A stretch of DNA of 15,784 bases from an uncultured Candidatus Saccharibacteria bacterium. Its GTDB lineage: Bacteria > Patescibacteriota > Saccharimonadia > Saccharimonadales > Saccharimonadaceae. Position numbers and translations under genes: made by a program. Under the pieces are notes generated by a model. That model worked only from the letters and a program-made list of their open reading frames with translations. It did not search any database and was not told where the DNA came from. How positions within the stretch are numbered: the stretch's first letter is position 1; the number at the start of each line of letters is the position of its first letter. The stretch covers positions 1 to 15,784 of the forward strand of contig CALIXG010000096.1 of assembly GCA_938046495.1 (NCBI GenBank). Reading direction: 5' to 3'. Below, in pieces: positions 1 to 7,468 of the stretch.

Positions 1-996
1 GCCGATAGTAGTTTTACTTATGGCCAAATTTTACCGTCAGGAGTTATGACGGGGACCGCGGAAGCCTTCATGTCGAAAACTACTGTGCCAATGGTTCGTG
101 TCTCTGATTATAATAAACTCGCGAAGCTCTATCATCGTGATGAAATTCATTTGAAGGATGATCAATATCAGTTCCTGGCCGACTTTAAGACTATGGCGGA
201 GATTCTTGATAAGACTCTTGTGGGTAATACCCAAATTAAATATCGTAATTTCACCCTCAATCCAGTCGCCAAAAAACACCAAGAAGGCTTTATCACTTCA
301 TCCGGTTTTAAGTCTAATACTGGCATCCTCGTCGTTCCTGATAATGTAATCACCGATCAGCCAATCGGTACTCAAGCCATGCTGATGAATTACAATCTCA
401 GCGGTACCCGCACTGCCGAACAGATTGACGATGACTTACGCAAGGCTTTCGACCTCGGAGGTTTATCCGTTAATGCGGTTAATTCATCTGAAGAGGACAC
501 GCAGAAAGCCGGAAGCTCCGCCAAGCAAGCTGATCGTCCAAGTGGTGTTGCCATTAATTTTTATACCAAATTATTAGTAAAATCTGGTATGGTTGGTATG
601 CAGGCTATTGCCACCTTTGTTGGTTTTTATCTCGGCACGATCTTCTTGATTTCTTCTGCTGCGATTCTGGCCCTTAAGCAGCTTTCCGAATCTTCCGATA
701 ATATAGAAAAGTATGCCGCCCTTCGTCGTCTCGGCGCCAGTAATAAGATGTTAAACCGTGCACTCTTCGTCCAGATTGCAATCTTCTTTATTGCGCCATT
801 GCTCATCGGCATCATACATTCCATTTTTGGCATTATGTTTGCCTCGAGTATTATTGAATCATTCGGCTCTGACGGACTCCTCGCTTCGATTCCGATGACC
901 GTCTCGATGATTGTGCTGATTTATGGTGGCTACTTCCTTCTGACTTATATCAGTAGTAAGCGCATCATCTCCGAAAAGCAACTCCGCCGCGACTAG
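1..996 (+). CDS. FtsX/MacB-type ABC transporter permease, C-terminal part (5' end outside window)
   Basis: The frame is open from base 1 to the TAG at 994-996 and gives 331 residues, so the true start lies upstream. The first ~185 residues are hydrophilic and look like the extracellular loop of an FtsX-like permease. Three strongly hydrophobic segments follow, near residues 195-220, 255-280 and 295-320. Between the first two lies a cytoplasmic stretch containing KYAALRRLGAS, the coupling-helix signature of this family, which contacts the ATPase partner. The last residues are basic (SSKRIISEKQLRRD), as expected for a cytoplasmic tail. The arrangement resembles the Firmicutes BceB/YtrF-like permeases that pair with a separate ATPase to move or sense lipids or peptides. 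The ATPase gene is probably upstream and not visible. The substrate cannot be read from the sequence. No terminator is seen after it; the gatC promoter follows 26 bases downstream. Confidence 0.85.
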   Translation, partial: ADSSFTYGQILPSGVMTGTAEAFMSKTTVPMVRVSDYNKLAKLYHRDEIHLKDDQYQFLADFKTMAEILDKTLVGNTQIKYRNFTLNPVAKKHQEGFITSSGFKSNTGILVVPDNVITDQPIGTQAMLMNYNLSGTRTAEQIDDDLRKAFDLGGLSVNAVNSSEEDTQKAGSSAKQADRPSGVAINFYTKLLVKSGMVGMQAIATFVGFYLGTIFLISSAAILALKQLSESSDNIEKYAALRRLGASNKMLNRALFVQIAIFFIAPLLIGIIHSIFGIMFASSIIESFGSDGLLASIPMTVSMIVLIYGGYFLLTYISSKRIISEKQLRRD

Positions 997-1022
997 AATA
1001 TAAAATACCCTAATCAAAAAAA

Positions 1023-1031
1023 TGGTATAAT
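1023..1031 (+). promoter_or_regulatory. Extended -10 promoter of the gat operon, predicted leaderless
   Basis: TGG at 1023-1025 precedes a perfect TATAAT at 1026-1031. No convincing -35 box is visible 16-18 bases upstream, which is normal for extended -10 promoters. The box ends 7 bases before the gatC ATG at 1039, so transcription should start at or next to the A of the start codon. No Shine-Dalgarno lies between box and ATG. Confidence 0.7.
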
Positions 1032-1038
1032 ATATCTT

Positions 1039-1326
1039 ATGAATAATACGCGCGATGATATTTTACACTTAGCCAAGCTGTCCAATTTGCAGCTCACGGA
1101 TGCCGAAATTTCCGCCCTCCAGCAGGATGTCACTAATATCGTGGGTTACATTTCCCAGCTTGATGAATTAGATACTACCGGAGTCGAGCCGACCTATCAG
1201 GTTTTTGAGATGGAAAATGTTTGGCGTGCCGATGAAATTAAGCCTCAGGATGCCACCAGGGAGCAACTTCTTGCACTCGCACCTGATCAAGCTCAAAATA
1301 TGATTAAAGTACAGAAGGTTCTCTAA
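1039..1326 (+). CDS. gatC: Asp/Glu-tRNA(Asn/Gln) amidotransferase subunit C
   Basis: A 95-residue protein with the GatC family pattern: an N-terminal LAKLSNLQLT segment, a central helix, then LDTTGVEPTYQVFEMENVWRAD, which matches the LdtegVePt region of the family, and a C-terminal stretch near ALAPDQ. GatC is the small belt-like subunit that wraps GatA and GatB and stabilises the complex that converts Glu-tRNA(Gln) and Asp-tRNA(Asn) to their amide forms. Length is normal. The ATG at 1039 is the only in-frame start that gives the whole family N-terminus. It lacks a ribosome-binding site and follows a -10 box by 7 bases, so translation is probably leaderless. Its TAA overlaps the gatA ATG by one base (TAATG), which suggests translational coupling. 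Confidence 0.95.
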   Translation: MNNTRDDILHLAKLSNLQLTDAEISALQQDVTNIVGYISQLDELDTTGVEPTYQVFEMENVWRADEIKPQDATREQLLALAPDQAQNMIKVQKVL

Positions 1327-2705
1327 TGAAAATTGCTGATTTACATACTTCCGCGGTTTCGCTCGTCAAGGAAGCCTTAGAAAAAGCCAAAAAATACGCT
1401 AGCCACAACATTTTTATTTCACTTAATGAAGAGGAAGCCCTAAAAAAGGCTGCCGAAATCGACCAAAAGATTCAGAATGGTGAATCAGTCGGGCGACTCG
1501 CTGGTGTGCCATATGCTCTCAAGGATAACTTCCTGAGTAAGCAGGGAAACACTACGGCCGCTTCCAAGATTCTTTCCAATCTACGTTCGCCAATCGATTC
1601 CACTACCGTCGCCAAGCTCGAAGCTGAAGGCGCCATTATGATCGGCCGCACCAATCTTGACGCTTTTGCTCACGGTTCCTCGACAGAAAACTCTTTCTTC
1701 GGTCCTACCCATAACGCCAAGGATTTTGAACGTGTTGCCGGTGGCTCCTCTGGTGGCTCCGCCGCTGCCGTTGCTCTTGATATTGTGCCTTTTGCTACAG
1801 GTACCGACACTGGTGGTTCGATTCGCCAGCCAGCTTCCTTTAACGGTGTCTATGGTCTGAAACCGACTTACGGCACGATTTCGCGTTATGGTGTGGTAGC
1901 CATGGCCTCCAGCACCGACGTTATCGGTTTCTTTACCCAAAATCCGGAAGATTTAGATCTCCTGATGTCGATTACTAGTGGTCAGGATGAGAAAGATCTC
2001 ACTTCTTTGCCAGATTATTATAATGAAACCAAGGTCGAGACCGGTGCTAAAAAACGTATCGGTGTGATTAGAGATTTTGATAACGATAATATCGCCCCGG
2101 AAATTCGTGAGGCCATGAAAAATCAACTCGAAAAATTAAAAGCTGAAGGTCATGAAATCGTTGAGCTCTCCATGCCAGTCCTTAAATATGCACTTGCCGT
2201 TTATTATGTCGTAGTGCCAGCCGAAGTAGCCTCCAATCTCTCGCGTTATGACGGCATTCGCTATGGCTATCGCAGTTCTGAAGCCCATAGTATTGAAGAA
2301 GTTTTTGGTCTCAGTCGCAATGATGGCTTCATGCCTGAAAACAAGCGCCGTATCATGATCGGTAACTTCGTTCTAAGTAGTGGTTTTTATGATGCCTACT
2401 ACCTCAAGGCTCAAAAGGTCCGTACTCTCATTATCAAGGCCTATGAAGAAGCTTTTGAAAAATGTGATTATATTCTCACGCCAGTTTCACCATCTCCAGC
2501 CTTCAAATTGGGTGAAAAAGTTAATGACCCTGTTGCCATGTACTTAGAAGATGTGATGAGTGTGCCTATTAACCTCGCTGGTTTACCAAGTTTAGCCATT
2601 CCAATCAATCGTGACAAGGATGAGCTTCCAGTCGGCTTACAATTAATCGGCCCACGTCGCAGCGACCGTAACCTTCTACAGTTTGCCAAGGAGAACTTCG
2701 CATGA
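1326..2705 (+). CDS. gatA: Asp/Glu-tRNA(Asn/Gln) amidotransferase subunit A
   Basis: A 459-residue amidase-signature protein that releases ammonia from glutamine for transfer to mischarged tRNA. The Ser-cisSer-Lys triad is visible: Lys66 in VPYALKDN, Ser141 in the glycine/serine-rich loop GGSSGGSAAA, and Ser165 (the nucleophile) in TDTGGSIRQPA. The 24-residue spacing between the two serines is that of Staphylococcus aureus GatA. Later landmarks are GVYGLKPTYGTISRYGV (175-190) and LPVGLQLIG near the C-terminus. Length is slightly under the usual ~480, mostly from a short C-terminus. It starts in a TAATG overlap with gatC and ends in an ATGA overlap with the next gene, so all four genes are probably read from one mRNA with coupled translation. 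The use of TGA as its stop argues for the standard genetic code. Confidence 0.97.
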   Translation: MKIADLHTSAVSLVKEALEKAKKYASHNIFISLNEEEALKKAAEIDQKIQNGESVGRLAGVPYALKDNFLSKQGNTTAASKILSNLRSPIDSTTVAKLEAEGAIMIGRTNLDAFAHGSSTENSFFGPTHNAKDFERVAGGSSGGSAAAVALDIVPFATGTDTGGSIRQPASFNGVYGLKPTYGTISRYGVVAMASSTDVIGFFTQNPEDLDLLMSITSGQDEKDLTSLPDYYNETKVETGAKKRIGVIRDFDNDNIAPEIREAMKNQLEKLKAEGHEIVELSMPVLKYALAVYYVVVPAEVASNLSRYDGIRYGYRSSEAHSIEEVFGLSRNDGFMPENKRRIMIGNFVLSSGFYDAYYLKAQKVRTLIIKAYEEAFEKCDYILTPVSPSPAFKLGEKVNDPVAMYLEDVMSVPINLAGLPSLAIPINRDKDELPVGLQLIGPRRSDRNLLQFAKENFA

Positions 2706-3121
2706 ATTCGCCAGTCTTTATTCTCTTAATCGCTGTACTAGCTGTGGGGATTTTGGTTTTTATTTCGATCTCACAGCTCGGCAACCGTACTCATACTTTT
2801 GATAAGGAAGATTACCAGGCTAACTTCCTCAAGATTGAAAATAATCTCTCGCGTGATAATCCCTTGAGCTTTAATTATGCCCTCATCGAAGCCGATAAAT
2901 TACTCGATAAGGCCATGATGGAGCTTGGTGCACCAGGTAAAACTATGGGTGACCGCCTCAAAGCTTCCGGCCATCGTTTCTCGGAGCTGAACTCAGTTTG
3001 GTATGTTCATAAGAAACGCAATCAAATCGCTCATGAGCAAAATTTCCAGCTCGATTACAATCAAAGTCGCCGTGCTTTGGAGACCTACAAGCAAGCATTA
3101 AAAGATTTAGGAGCTATCTAA
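2702..3121 (+). CDS. Small membrane-anchored protein with HEPN-like RNxxxH motif, inside the gat operon
   Basis: A 139-residue protein of no named family that I can assign with confidence. Residues 4-25 are a single hydrophobic helix; with no cleavage site visible, it is probably an N-terminal membrane anchor with the rest in the cytoplasm. The soluble part is helical and charged. It contains NYALIEADKLLDKAM (58-72), then VWYVHKKRNQIAHE (99-112). Arg106-Asn107 followed by His111 fits the Rx4-6H signature (polar residue after Arg) of HEPN domains, many of which are RNases or nucleotide or RNA binders; DUF4145-type proteins carry similar RNxIAH segments. The gene starts in an ATGA overlap with gatA, and its TAA overlaps the gatB ATG, so it is tightly embedded and probably made in proportion to the GatCAB subunits. 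A role with tRNA or the amidotransferase is inference from position only. Similar small proteins may simply be structural; catalysis is unproven. Confidence 0.85.
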   Translation: MNSPVFILLIAVLAVGILVFISISQLGNRTHTFDKEDYQANFLKIENNLSRDNPLSFNYALIEADKLLDKAMMELGAPGKTMGDRLKASGHRFSELNSVWYVHKKRNQIAHEQNFQLDYNQSRRALETYKQALKDLGAI

Positions 3122-4584
3122 TGTCAGAAAATTCAGCTTACGAAATTACTATCGGTATCGAATGTCACGTTCAGCTCGCGACCAAGACTAAGCTTTTCTC
3201 CGAAGTCGATAATGATGCTCGCGGCAAGGAGCCGAACTCTTGTGTTTCACCAGTCGAGTACGCTCTTCCGGGTATGTTGCCACGTTTGAATGAGGAAGCC
3301 GTGCGTCTCGCTACCCGTGCAGGGCTCGCGCTTAATTCTAATATCAATCTGATTTCGCGCTTCGATCGCAAACATTATTTCTACCCAGATTCCCCGAAGG
3401 GTTATCAAATCACCCAGATGTATCAGCCAATTATTGGACCAGGTTTTGTAGAGCTACCTAACGGTACCAAAATCCGTATCGAGCACGCCCACCTCGAAGG
3501 GGACGCTGGTAAGCTCACACATTTTGATACCTATAGTCTCGTCGACTTGAACCGCGCCGACACGCCACTGATTGAGATTGTTTCTATGCCAGACATTCAT
3601 TCGAAGGAAGATGCCCGAGATTATTGTAAGGAACTTTGGCGTATTCTCACCTTTGCCGGCGTTACTTACGGTGATCTTTATAATGGTAATATGCGTTTCG
3701 ATGTGAATATTTCACTCGCCAAAAAAGGCAGCACTGAGCTTGGTACGCGTGCTGAAATTAAGAATCTCAACTCTTTCCGCTCCGTCGAAATGGCCGTCGA
3801 ATATGAATATCATAGGCAGAAAAAGTTGCTGGACGATGGCGAAAAAGTGGTTCAGGAAACCCGTGGTTGGAATGATAATACCGGCAAAACTACTTCACAA
3901 CGCAGCAAGGAAGAAGCTAATGATTATCGCTACATGCCAGAGCCAGATATTCCACCAATTCATTTGACTGAGGAATATGTTGAAGCTGAGCGCGCTAAAC
4001 TAGTACGTCTGCCAGCCGATTATCGCGCCATGCTGCGTGTGGTGATTCCAGAGGAACAGCTAGAAATTCTTCTCGACCACCAAAATCTCGTCGAAAGTCT
4101 AGCCGAACTAAAATCTGCTTATGATGCTGATGGTATCGAGAAGGAAATTACTAAGAACGCTCTTCTAAAGATTTCCAACCTCTACACCTCGGTACTTCTC
4201 GCAGAAGAAAATAGTAGCCTTTTGAATGATGAGCTTCCGACCACCATGCAGCTTCGCGAACTTGCTGAGATGATTAATAAGAACGAACTTTCTTCGACTA
4301 GTGTTAAAGAAGTTTTCCTGCGCTTCTTCGACCCAAATATGCATCACAAGTCGGCTCGTGAAATCGCCAAGGAACTTAACCTTCTTCAGGAGAATGACCT
4401 CGGTGCGCTTTCTGATATTGTCGATCAGGTCCTAGCCGACCCAGCCTGCGCCCAAGCCGTCGCTGATTTTAAGGCCGGCAGTGAAAAGGTAATCGGCTTC
4501 CTCGTCGGTCAGGTGATGAAAGCTTCGAAGGGTAAGGCTAATCCAGCCATCGCCCAGAAACTTTTGCGCGAAAAACTGCAATAG
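3121..4584 (+). CDS. gatB: Asp/Glu-tRNA(Asn/Gln) amidotransferase subunit B
   Basis: A 487-residue protein of normal length. It activates the Glu or Asp on the tRNA by phosphorylation and accepts ammonia channelled from GatA. The cradle domain begins with YEITIGIECHVQLATKTKLF (7-26), close to the family's IGLEVHVQL, and continues with FDRKHYFYPDSPKGYQITQ (81-99), HLEGDAGKL (124-132), NRADTPLIEIVSMPD (144-158), and AEIKNLNSFRS, which is typical of GatB. The C-terminal helical and YqeY-like tail, which grips the tRNA, ends in NPAIAQKLLREKLQ. One oddity is Gly127, where the family usually has a second Glu (HxEEDAGK). The ATG overlaps the stop of the upstream small gene (TAATG). No terminator separates it from metK, so some read-through into metK is likely. 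Confidence 0.97.
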   Translation: MSENSAYEITIGIECHVQLATKTKLFSEVDNDARGKEPNSCVSPVEYALPGMLPRLNEEAVRLATRAGLALNSNINLISRFDRKHYFYPDSPKGYQITQMYQPIIGPGFVELPNGTKIRIEHAHLEGDAGKLTHFDTYSLVDLNRADTPLIEIVSMPDIHSKEDARDYCKELWRILTFAGVTYGDLYNGNMRFDVNISLAKKGSTELGTRAEIKNLNSFRSVEMAVEYEYHRQKKLLDDGEKVVQETRGWNDNTGKTTSQRSKEEANDYRYMPEPDIPPIHLTEEYVEAERAKLVRLPADYRAMLRVVIPEEQLEILLDHQNLVESLAELKSAYDADGIEKEITKNALLKISNLYTSVLLAEENSSLLNDELPTTMQLRELAEMINKNELSSTSVKEVFLRFFDPNMHHKSAREIAKELNLLQENDLGALSDIVDQVLADPACAQAVADFKAGSEKVIGFLVGQVMKASKGKANPAIAQKLLREKLQ

Positions 4585-4596
4585 TCTTTGTGCTTA

Positions 4597-4605
4597 TGCT
4601 ATAAT
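4597..4605 (+). promoter_or_regulatory. Extended -10 promoter upstream of metK
   Basis: TGC at 4597-4599 leads into a perfect TATAAT at 4600-4605, starting 13 bases after the gatB stop. No clear -35 box is present. Transcription would begin near 4612 and give a leader of about 25 bases. That leader holds only an A/G-rich stretch (AAGAAAGAAA) as a weak ribosome-binding site before the ATG at 4637. Confidence 0.65.
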
Positions 4606-4636
4606 GAAGGAAAGTTAAGACCACAAGAAAGAAAAT

Positions 4637-5695
4637 ATGAAACTATACAGTAATGAGATTGTTTTTCGTGGTCATCCTGATAAAGTTTGTGACCAAATTA
4701 GTGACGCCCTGCTTGATGCTTTTCTCTCTGGTGATTCCAGCTCACGCTGTGGTATTGAGGTGATGGGTGGTAAGGGTAAGATTTTTATCACCGGCGAAGT
4801 CACTTCTGCCGCTAAGGTTGATGTCGAAGCTGTGGTGATGCGCGTCTTAAATGAGGTCGGCTACATTAATGGCGACAACGCGGAAAATCTCACTCCTTCC
4901 GGTACGCTCGCTGATTTTGAAATTGTGAATAATCTCGGAGTTCAGAGTCAGGATATTGCCCTCGGTACGAATGACGAGGTGGGCGGCGCTGGTGACCAAG
5001 GTATGATGTTTGGTTTTGCTTGCGATGATAACGCCGAATATAAGCCAACTGCCATGGTAATCTTGCAGGAATTTTCCAAATTCTACGACGAGTTGCGTCA
5101 AAAAGACCCACGCTTCCTCGCGGATGGCAAAACCCAGCTCACTGGTGAATACGACGATAGTATGCGTCTTACCAAAATCAAAGATTGGACTATTAGTTAT
5201 CAAAATACTGAAACTGATCGCGCCGAAACTGATCAAATCCTCATCGATAAGGCGCGCGAAATTGCCGGAAAATATGGCGTAGAGGTCGAAAAATTCCTCG
5301 TTAATCCAACTGGTAAATTCCTCATTGGTGGTTTTATGGGCGATGCTGGGCTCACTGGTCGTAAAATTGTAGTCGATAGTTATCAGTCATTTGCCCCGGT
5401 CGGTGGTGGTGCCTTTTCCGGTAAGGATCCATCCAAGGTCGACCGCTCCGCTGCTTATAAGGCTCGTGAAATTGCCGTAGATTATCTTAAGCGCTATAAT
5501 TTGCATTCCTGCGAAGTGCAACTTTCTTACGCGATCGGCATCGCCGAGCCACTCGCGATTTATATTAAGGGTGATGGGAAGAATATCACGCCAGAACCAG
5601 AACTATATACTGCTTGTACGCCGAAAAACATCATCAAAGACCTAGATCTCTTGCATAAAAAATACGAAGACACTGCTAAATTCGGCCATTTCTAA
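4637..5695 (+). CDS. metK: S-adenosylmethionine synthetase, divergent short form
   Basis: A 352-residue methionine adenosyltransferase, which joins ATP and methionine to give SAM, the methyl donor for rRNA and tRNA modification. Visible motifs are GHPDK (12-16, His13 and Asp15), Glu41 in the GIEV segment, GAGDQGMMFG (117-126, the ATP-binding hexapeptide region), GDAGLTGRKIVVDSY (235-249), and GGGAFSGKDPSKVDRSAAY (257-274), the P-loop-like and metal-site segment. These catalytic landmarks look intact. The protein is shorter than the usual 380-400 residues, and it has NEIVFRGHPDK where most bacteria have SESVTEGHPDK, so it belongs to a divergent branch. The start at 4637 is supported by the placement of Glu7 at the usual distance from GHPDK. 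A terminator follows directly. Confidence 0.95.
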   Translation: MKLYSNEIVFRGHPDKVCDQISDALLDAFLSGDSSSRCGIEVMGGKGKIFITGEVTSAAKVDVEAVVMRVLNEVGYINGDNAENLTPSGTLADFEIVNNLGVQSQDIALGTNDEVGGAGDQGMMFGFACDDNAEYKPTAMVILQEFSKFYDELRQKDPRFLADGKTQLTGEYDDSMRLTKIKDWTISYQNTETDRAETDQILIDKAREIAGKYGVEVEKFLVNPTGKFLIGGFMGDAGLTGRKIVVDSYQSFAPVGGGAFSGKDPSKVDRSAAYKAREIAVDYLKRYNLHSCEVQLSYAIGIAEPLAIYIKGDGKNITPEPELYTACTPKNIIKDLDLLHKKYEDTAKFGHF

Positions 5696-5703
5696 AAACC
5701 AAG

Positions 5704-5733
5704 AAAAGAACCTAGTTCCAGAGGTTCTTTTTT
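5704..5733 (+). terminator. Rho-independent terminator after metK
   Basis: AAAGAACCT (5705-5713) pairs perfectly with AGGTTCTTT (5722-5730) around an 8-base loop, and the T run continues to 5733. It closes metK and probably the whole gat-metK transcript. Confidence 0.9.
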
Positions 5734-5798
5734 CTAAGTGTATAGTTTTAATATGGGAAGTTTAGAATTTATAGATTTTATAAACTAACAAATAAACC

Positions 5799-5826
5799 TT
5801 GAATAAAACCATAAATACTATAAAAT
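5799..5826 (+). promoter_or_regulatory. Promoter of the first BspA-like gene
   Basis: TTGAAT at 5799-5804 and TAAAAT at 5821-5826 are separated by 16 bases. Transcription would start near 5833, giving a leader of about 35 bases that contains a strong Shine-Dalgarno, AAAAGGAGA at 5854-5862, six bases before the ATG. Confidence 0.6.
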
Positions 5827-5868
5827 AGAGCTAGAAGCATAAGCACGAAAATCAAAAGGAGAGAATAT

Positions 5869-7326
5869 ATGCTAAAACTGGTTAAATCTATAAAAAACTT
5901 AGAGCGGTTTTGGCGGCAAATATTCAATCTCCTACCTGTTATTTCGCTTGGTGGATTAGCGCTCATTCTCGGCATCTTCGCCATCGCGCCAAATTTTATG
6001 AATTTCGCTCATGCAGAAGAGGGAATCAATCCGCCAGCTCCCGGCGAAACTACGCTATCGGTAAGCGTGGAGGATGATTTCTATAAATTTAATGACGTCT
6101 ATCTTACTTCAGACGGTGTCGAGCAGGACGAGCGGGTACCGATTGTGATCAGGCCACGCGTCGAAACGAATAATCCAGCCGGTTATCGTATTTATTTTTC
6201 GGATACTGACGAAAATACAAGCCTTCGAAGTGTCGACCCAGCTATTACTGATACGATTCGTTCGGCTACTCCCGCAGATTTTGAAGACGGGAAGCCAGAA
6301 AACCAAACGGATAACTACTGGTATTGTGGGGTAATAATGGGCCTCAATCAATGGGTGTCTCCGCAAACTCCTATTTCTCCTTTATCTAGTAACAATAATC
6401 AGTCGATTCCCACTCAAACCGTGCCAAAGCTAATTGATGATGTAAAATATCCAAATCTTCGATCATCCAACGGAGTTTATTGCAATATAGCCATTAATAA
6501 ACAATTAACCCCTTCTACGTATAGAAATAAAATGATTTTTAGCGTAGTGGGAAATACACAGAGTCTAAAACCAGCCGTATTAACAAAAGATTCCTTGAAA
6601 AAAGTCCTTGATAAATTAAACGGAAACAATTATGTTTATGAACGCTTTGATTTTCAGGAGAACTCACTAATCAATCATCCAGATTTTCCACGGTATCATG
6701 GAAAAATTAATGGAATTCATTCTAGTATTGAATCCGACTATAAGTATAATACTTATCCAATGCCAGCATGTCCCGAGTCAATCGAATACTTAAATTCCGT
6801 TACGACTACAGATATGGAGCCAATATTGATTTGGGCTAGTGACTGCACCCCTACAGGTGAAAACGGGTCACTTCACTGGTGGACCCCATCCGGAAAACTA
6901 TCATTAGGTGAGGATTGCTCAGGCTTGTTTTCTTCAGCCTACGCTCCAGCGATTAAGGAAATTTATTTACACAATATCGATACATCTCATTGTAAAAATA
7001 TGGAATCCATGTTTGAGCGTAATGATAATCATTTGGAGGAAATTCTCTTTGGCGATAACAAATTCTCCCCGGAACTAGCTAATACTAAGAAAATGTTTAA
7101 AGGAAATTCTGGGCTTAAGGTGATTTTCTTTAAGAATGAGGTCGATATAACTAATGTTGCAGATAGCTCAGAAATGTTTGCAGGTGACGGATCATTAGTA
7201 GGACATTCTAAATGCGGCGTTTCATTTGAATATGATCCATCCAAAATAGATTCAACTTTCGCTAAGACTCAAAATGGATACTTCACTCTGGGCGACGGTG
7301 CATATCCAGCATGTCCGCCGATATAG
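5869..7326 (+). CDS. Exported BspA-like (DUF285) surface protein with degenerate repeats
   Basis: A 485-residue protein. A basic N-terminus and a hydrophobic stretch (residues 21-41) end in FAHAEE, a likely signal peptidase site after residue 49. Residues ~60-230 form a beta-rich N-terminal domain with NNPAGYRIYFS (101-111) and TYRNKMIFSVVGN (217-229). The gene at 13733 has the counterparts KAGYSVSMS and DYTNKIIFSVVAS, so the two share their architecture. Three degenerate DUF285 repeats follow: NIDTSHCKNMESMF (369-382), FSPELANTKKMF (399-410) and VDITNVADSSEMF (425-437), 27-28 residues apart. It ends with FAKTQNGYFTLGDGAYPACPPI (464-485), where the GYFT ending is common in such proteins. There are eight cysteines, unusual for this type. 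No C-terminal anchor is seen, so it is either secreted or held by its N-terminal segment. Adhesion to host or neighbour cells is inferred from the family. Base use is more AT-rich than in the translation genes. Confidence 0.85.
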   Translation: MLKLVKSIKNLERFWRQIFNLLPVISLGGLALILGIFAIAPNFMNFAHAEEGINPPAPGETTLSVSVEDDFYKFNDVYLTSDGVEQDERVPIVIRPRVETNNPAGYRIYFSDTDENTSLRSVDPAITDTIRSATPADFEDGKPENQTDNYWYCGVIMGLNQWVSPQTPISPLSSNNNQSIPTQTVPKLIDDVKYPNLRSSNGVYCNIAINKQLTPSTYRNKMIFSVVGNTQSLKPAVLTKDSLKKVLDKLNGNNYVYERFDFQENSLINHPDFPRYHGKINGIHSSIESDYKYNTYPMPACPESIEYLNSVTTTDMEPILIWASDCTPTGENGSLHWWTPSGKLSLGEDCSGLFSSAYAPAIKEIYLHNIDTSHCKNMESMFERNDNHLEEILFGDNKFSPELANTKKMFKGNSGLKVIFFKNEVDITNVADSSEMFAGDGSLVGHSKCGVSFEYDPSKIDSTFAKTQNGYFTLGDGAYPACPPI

Positions 7327-7378
7327 TGCCATAATAATGGCTATTATGCTGGTATAAAGTATTTTTAAGAAAAATCTC

Positions 7379-7405
7379 AAAGAGAGCCCTGTGCTCTCTT
7401 TTTTT
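7379..7405 (+). terminator. Rho-independent terminator before fusA
   Basis: AAAGAGAGC (7379-7387) pairs with GCTCTCTTT (7393-7401) around the loop CCTGT, followed by a T run to 7405. It ends the transcript of the first BspA-like gene and isolates fusA. Confidence 0.9.
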
Positions 7406-7418
7406 CTTCTTGAAATTA

Positions 7419-7427
7419 TGGTAAAAT
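7419..7427 (+). promoter_or_regulatory. Extended -10 promoter of fusA
   Basis: TGG at 7419-7421 followed by TAAAAT at 7422-7427. The T run of the upstream terminator occupies the -35 position, so the promoter must rely on the extended -10. The leader is about 35 bases and carries AAGGAAA (7459-7465) a few bases before the ATG at 7469. Confidence 0.65.
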
Positions 7428-7468
7428 ATCCTGAAAGTCTAAAAAACTATTAATTAATAAGGAAATTC

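Noticed and set aside
2703..2705. UGA recoded as a sense codon
   Set aside because: TGA ends gatA exactly at its expected C-terminus, in an ATGA overlap with the next gene, and no real gene here has an in-frame TGA.
5759..5786. Inverted repeat AGTTTA...TAAACT
   Set aside because: Only 6 AT-rich base pairs with a 16-base loop; expected by chance here.
5753..5788. 11-residue open frame (MGSLEFIDFIN) before the first BspA-like gene
   Set aside because: No ribosome-binding site, and it lies upstream of the predicted promoter, so it is most likely chance in AT-rich spacer.
7330..7348. Inverted repeat CATAATA/TATTATG after the first BspA-like gene
   Set aside because: AT-only stem without a T run; the real terminator is at 7379-7405.
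7410..7415. TTGAAA as a -35 box for fusA
   Set aside because: Only 6 bases separate it from the -10 box, far too close for sigma70 geometry.
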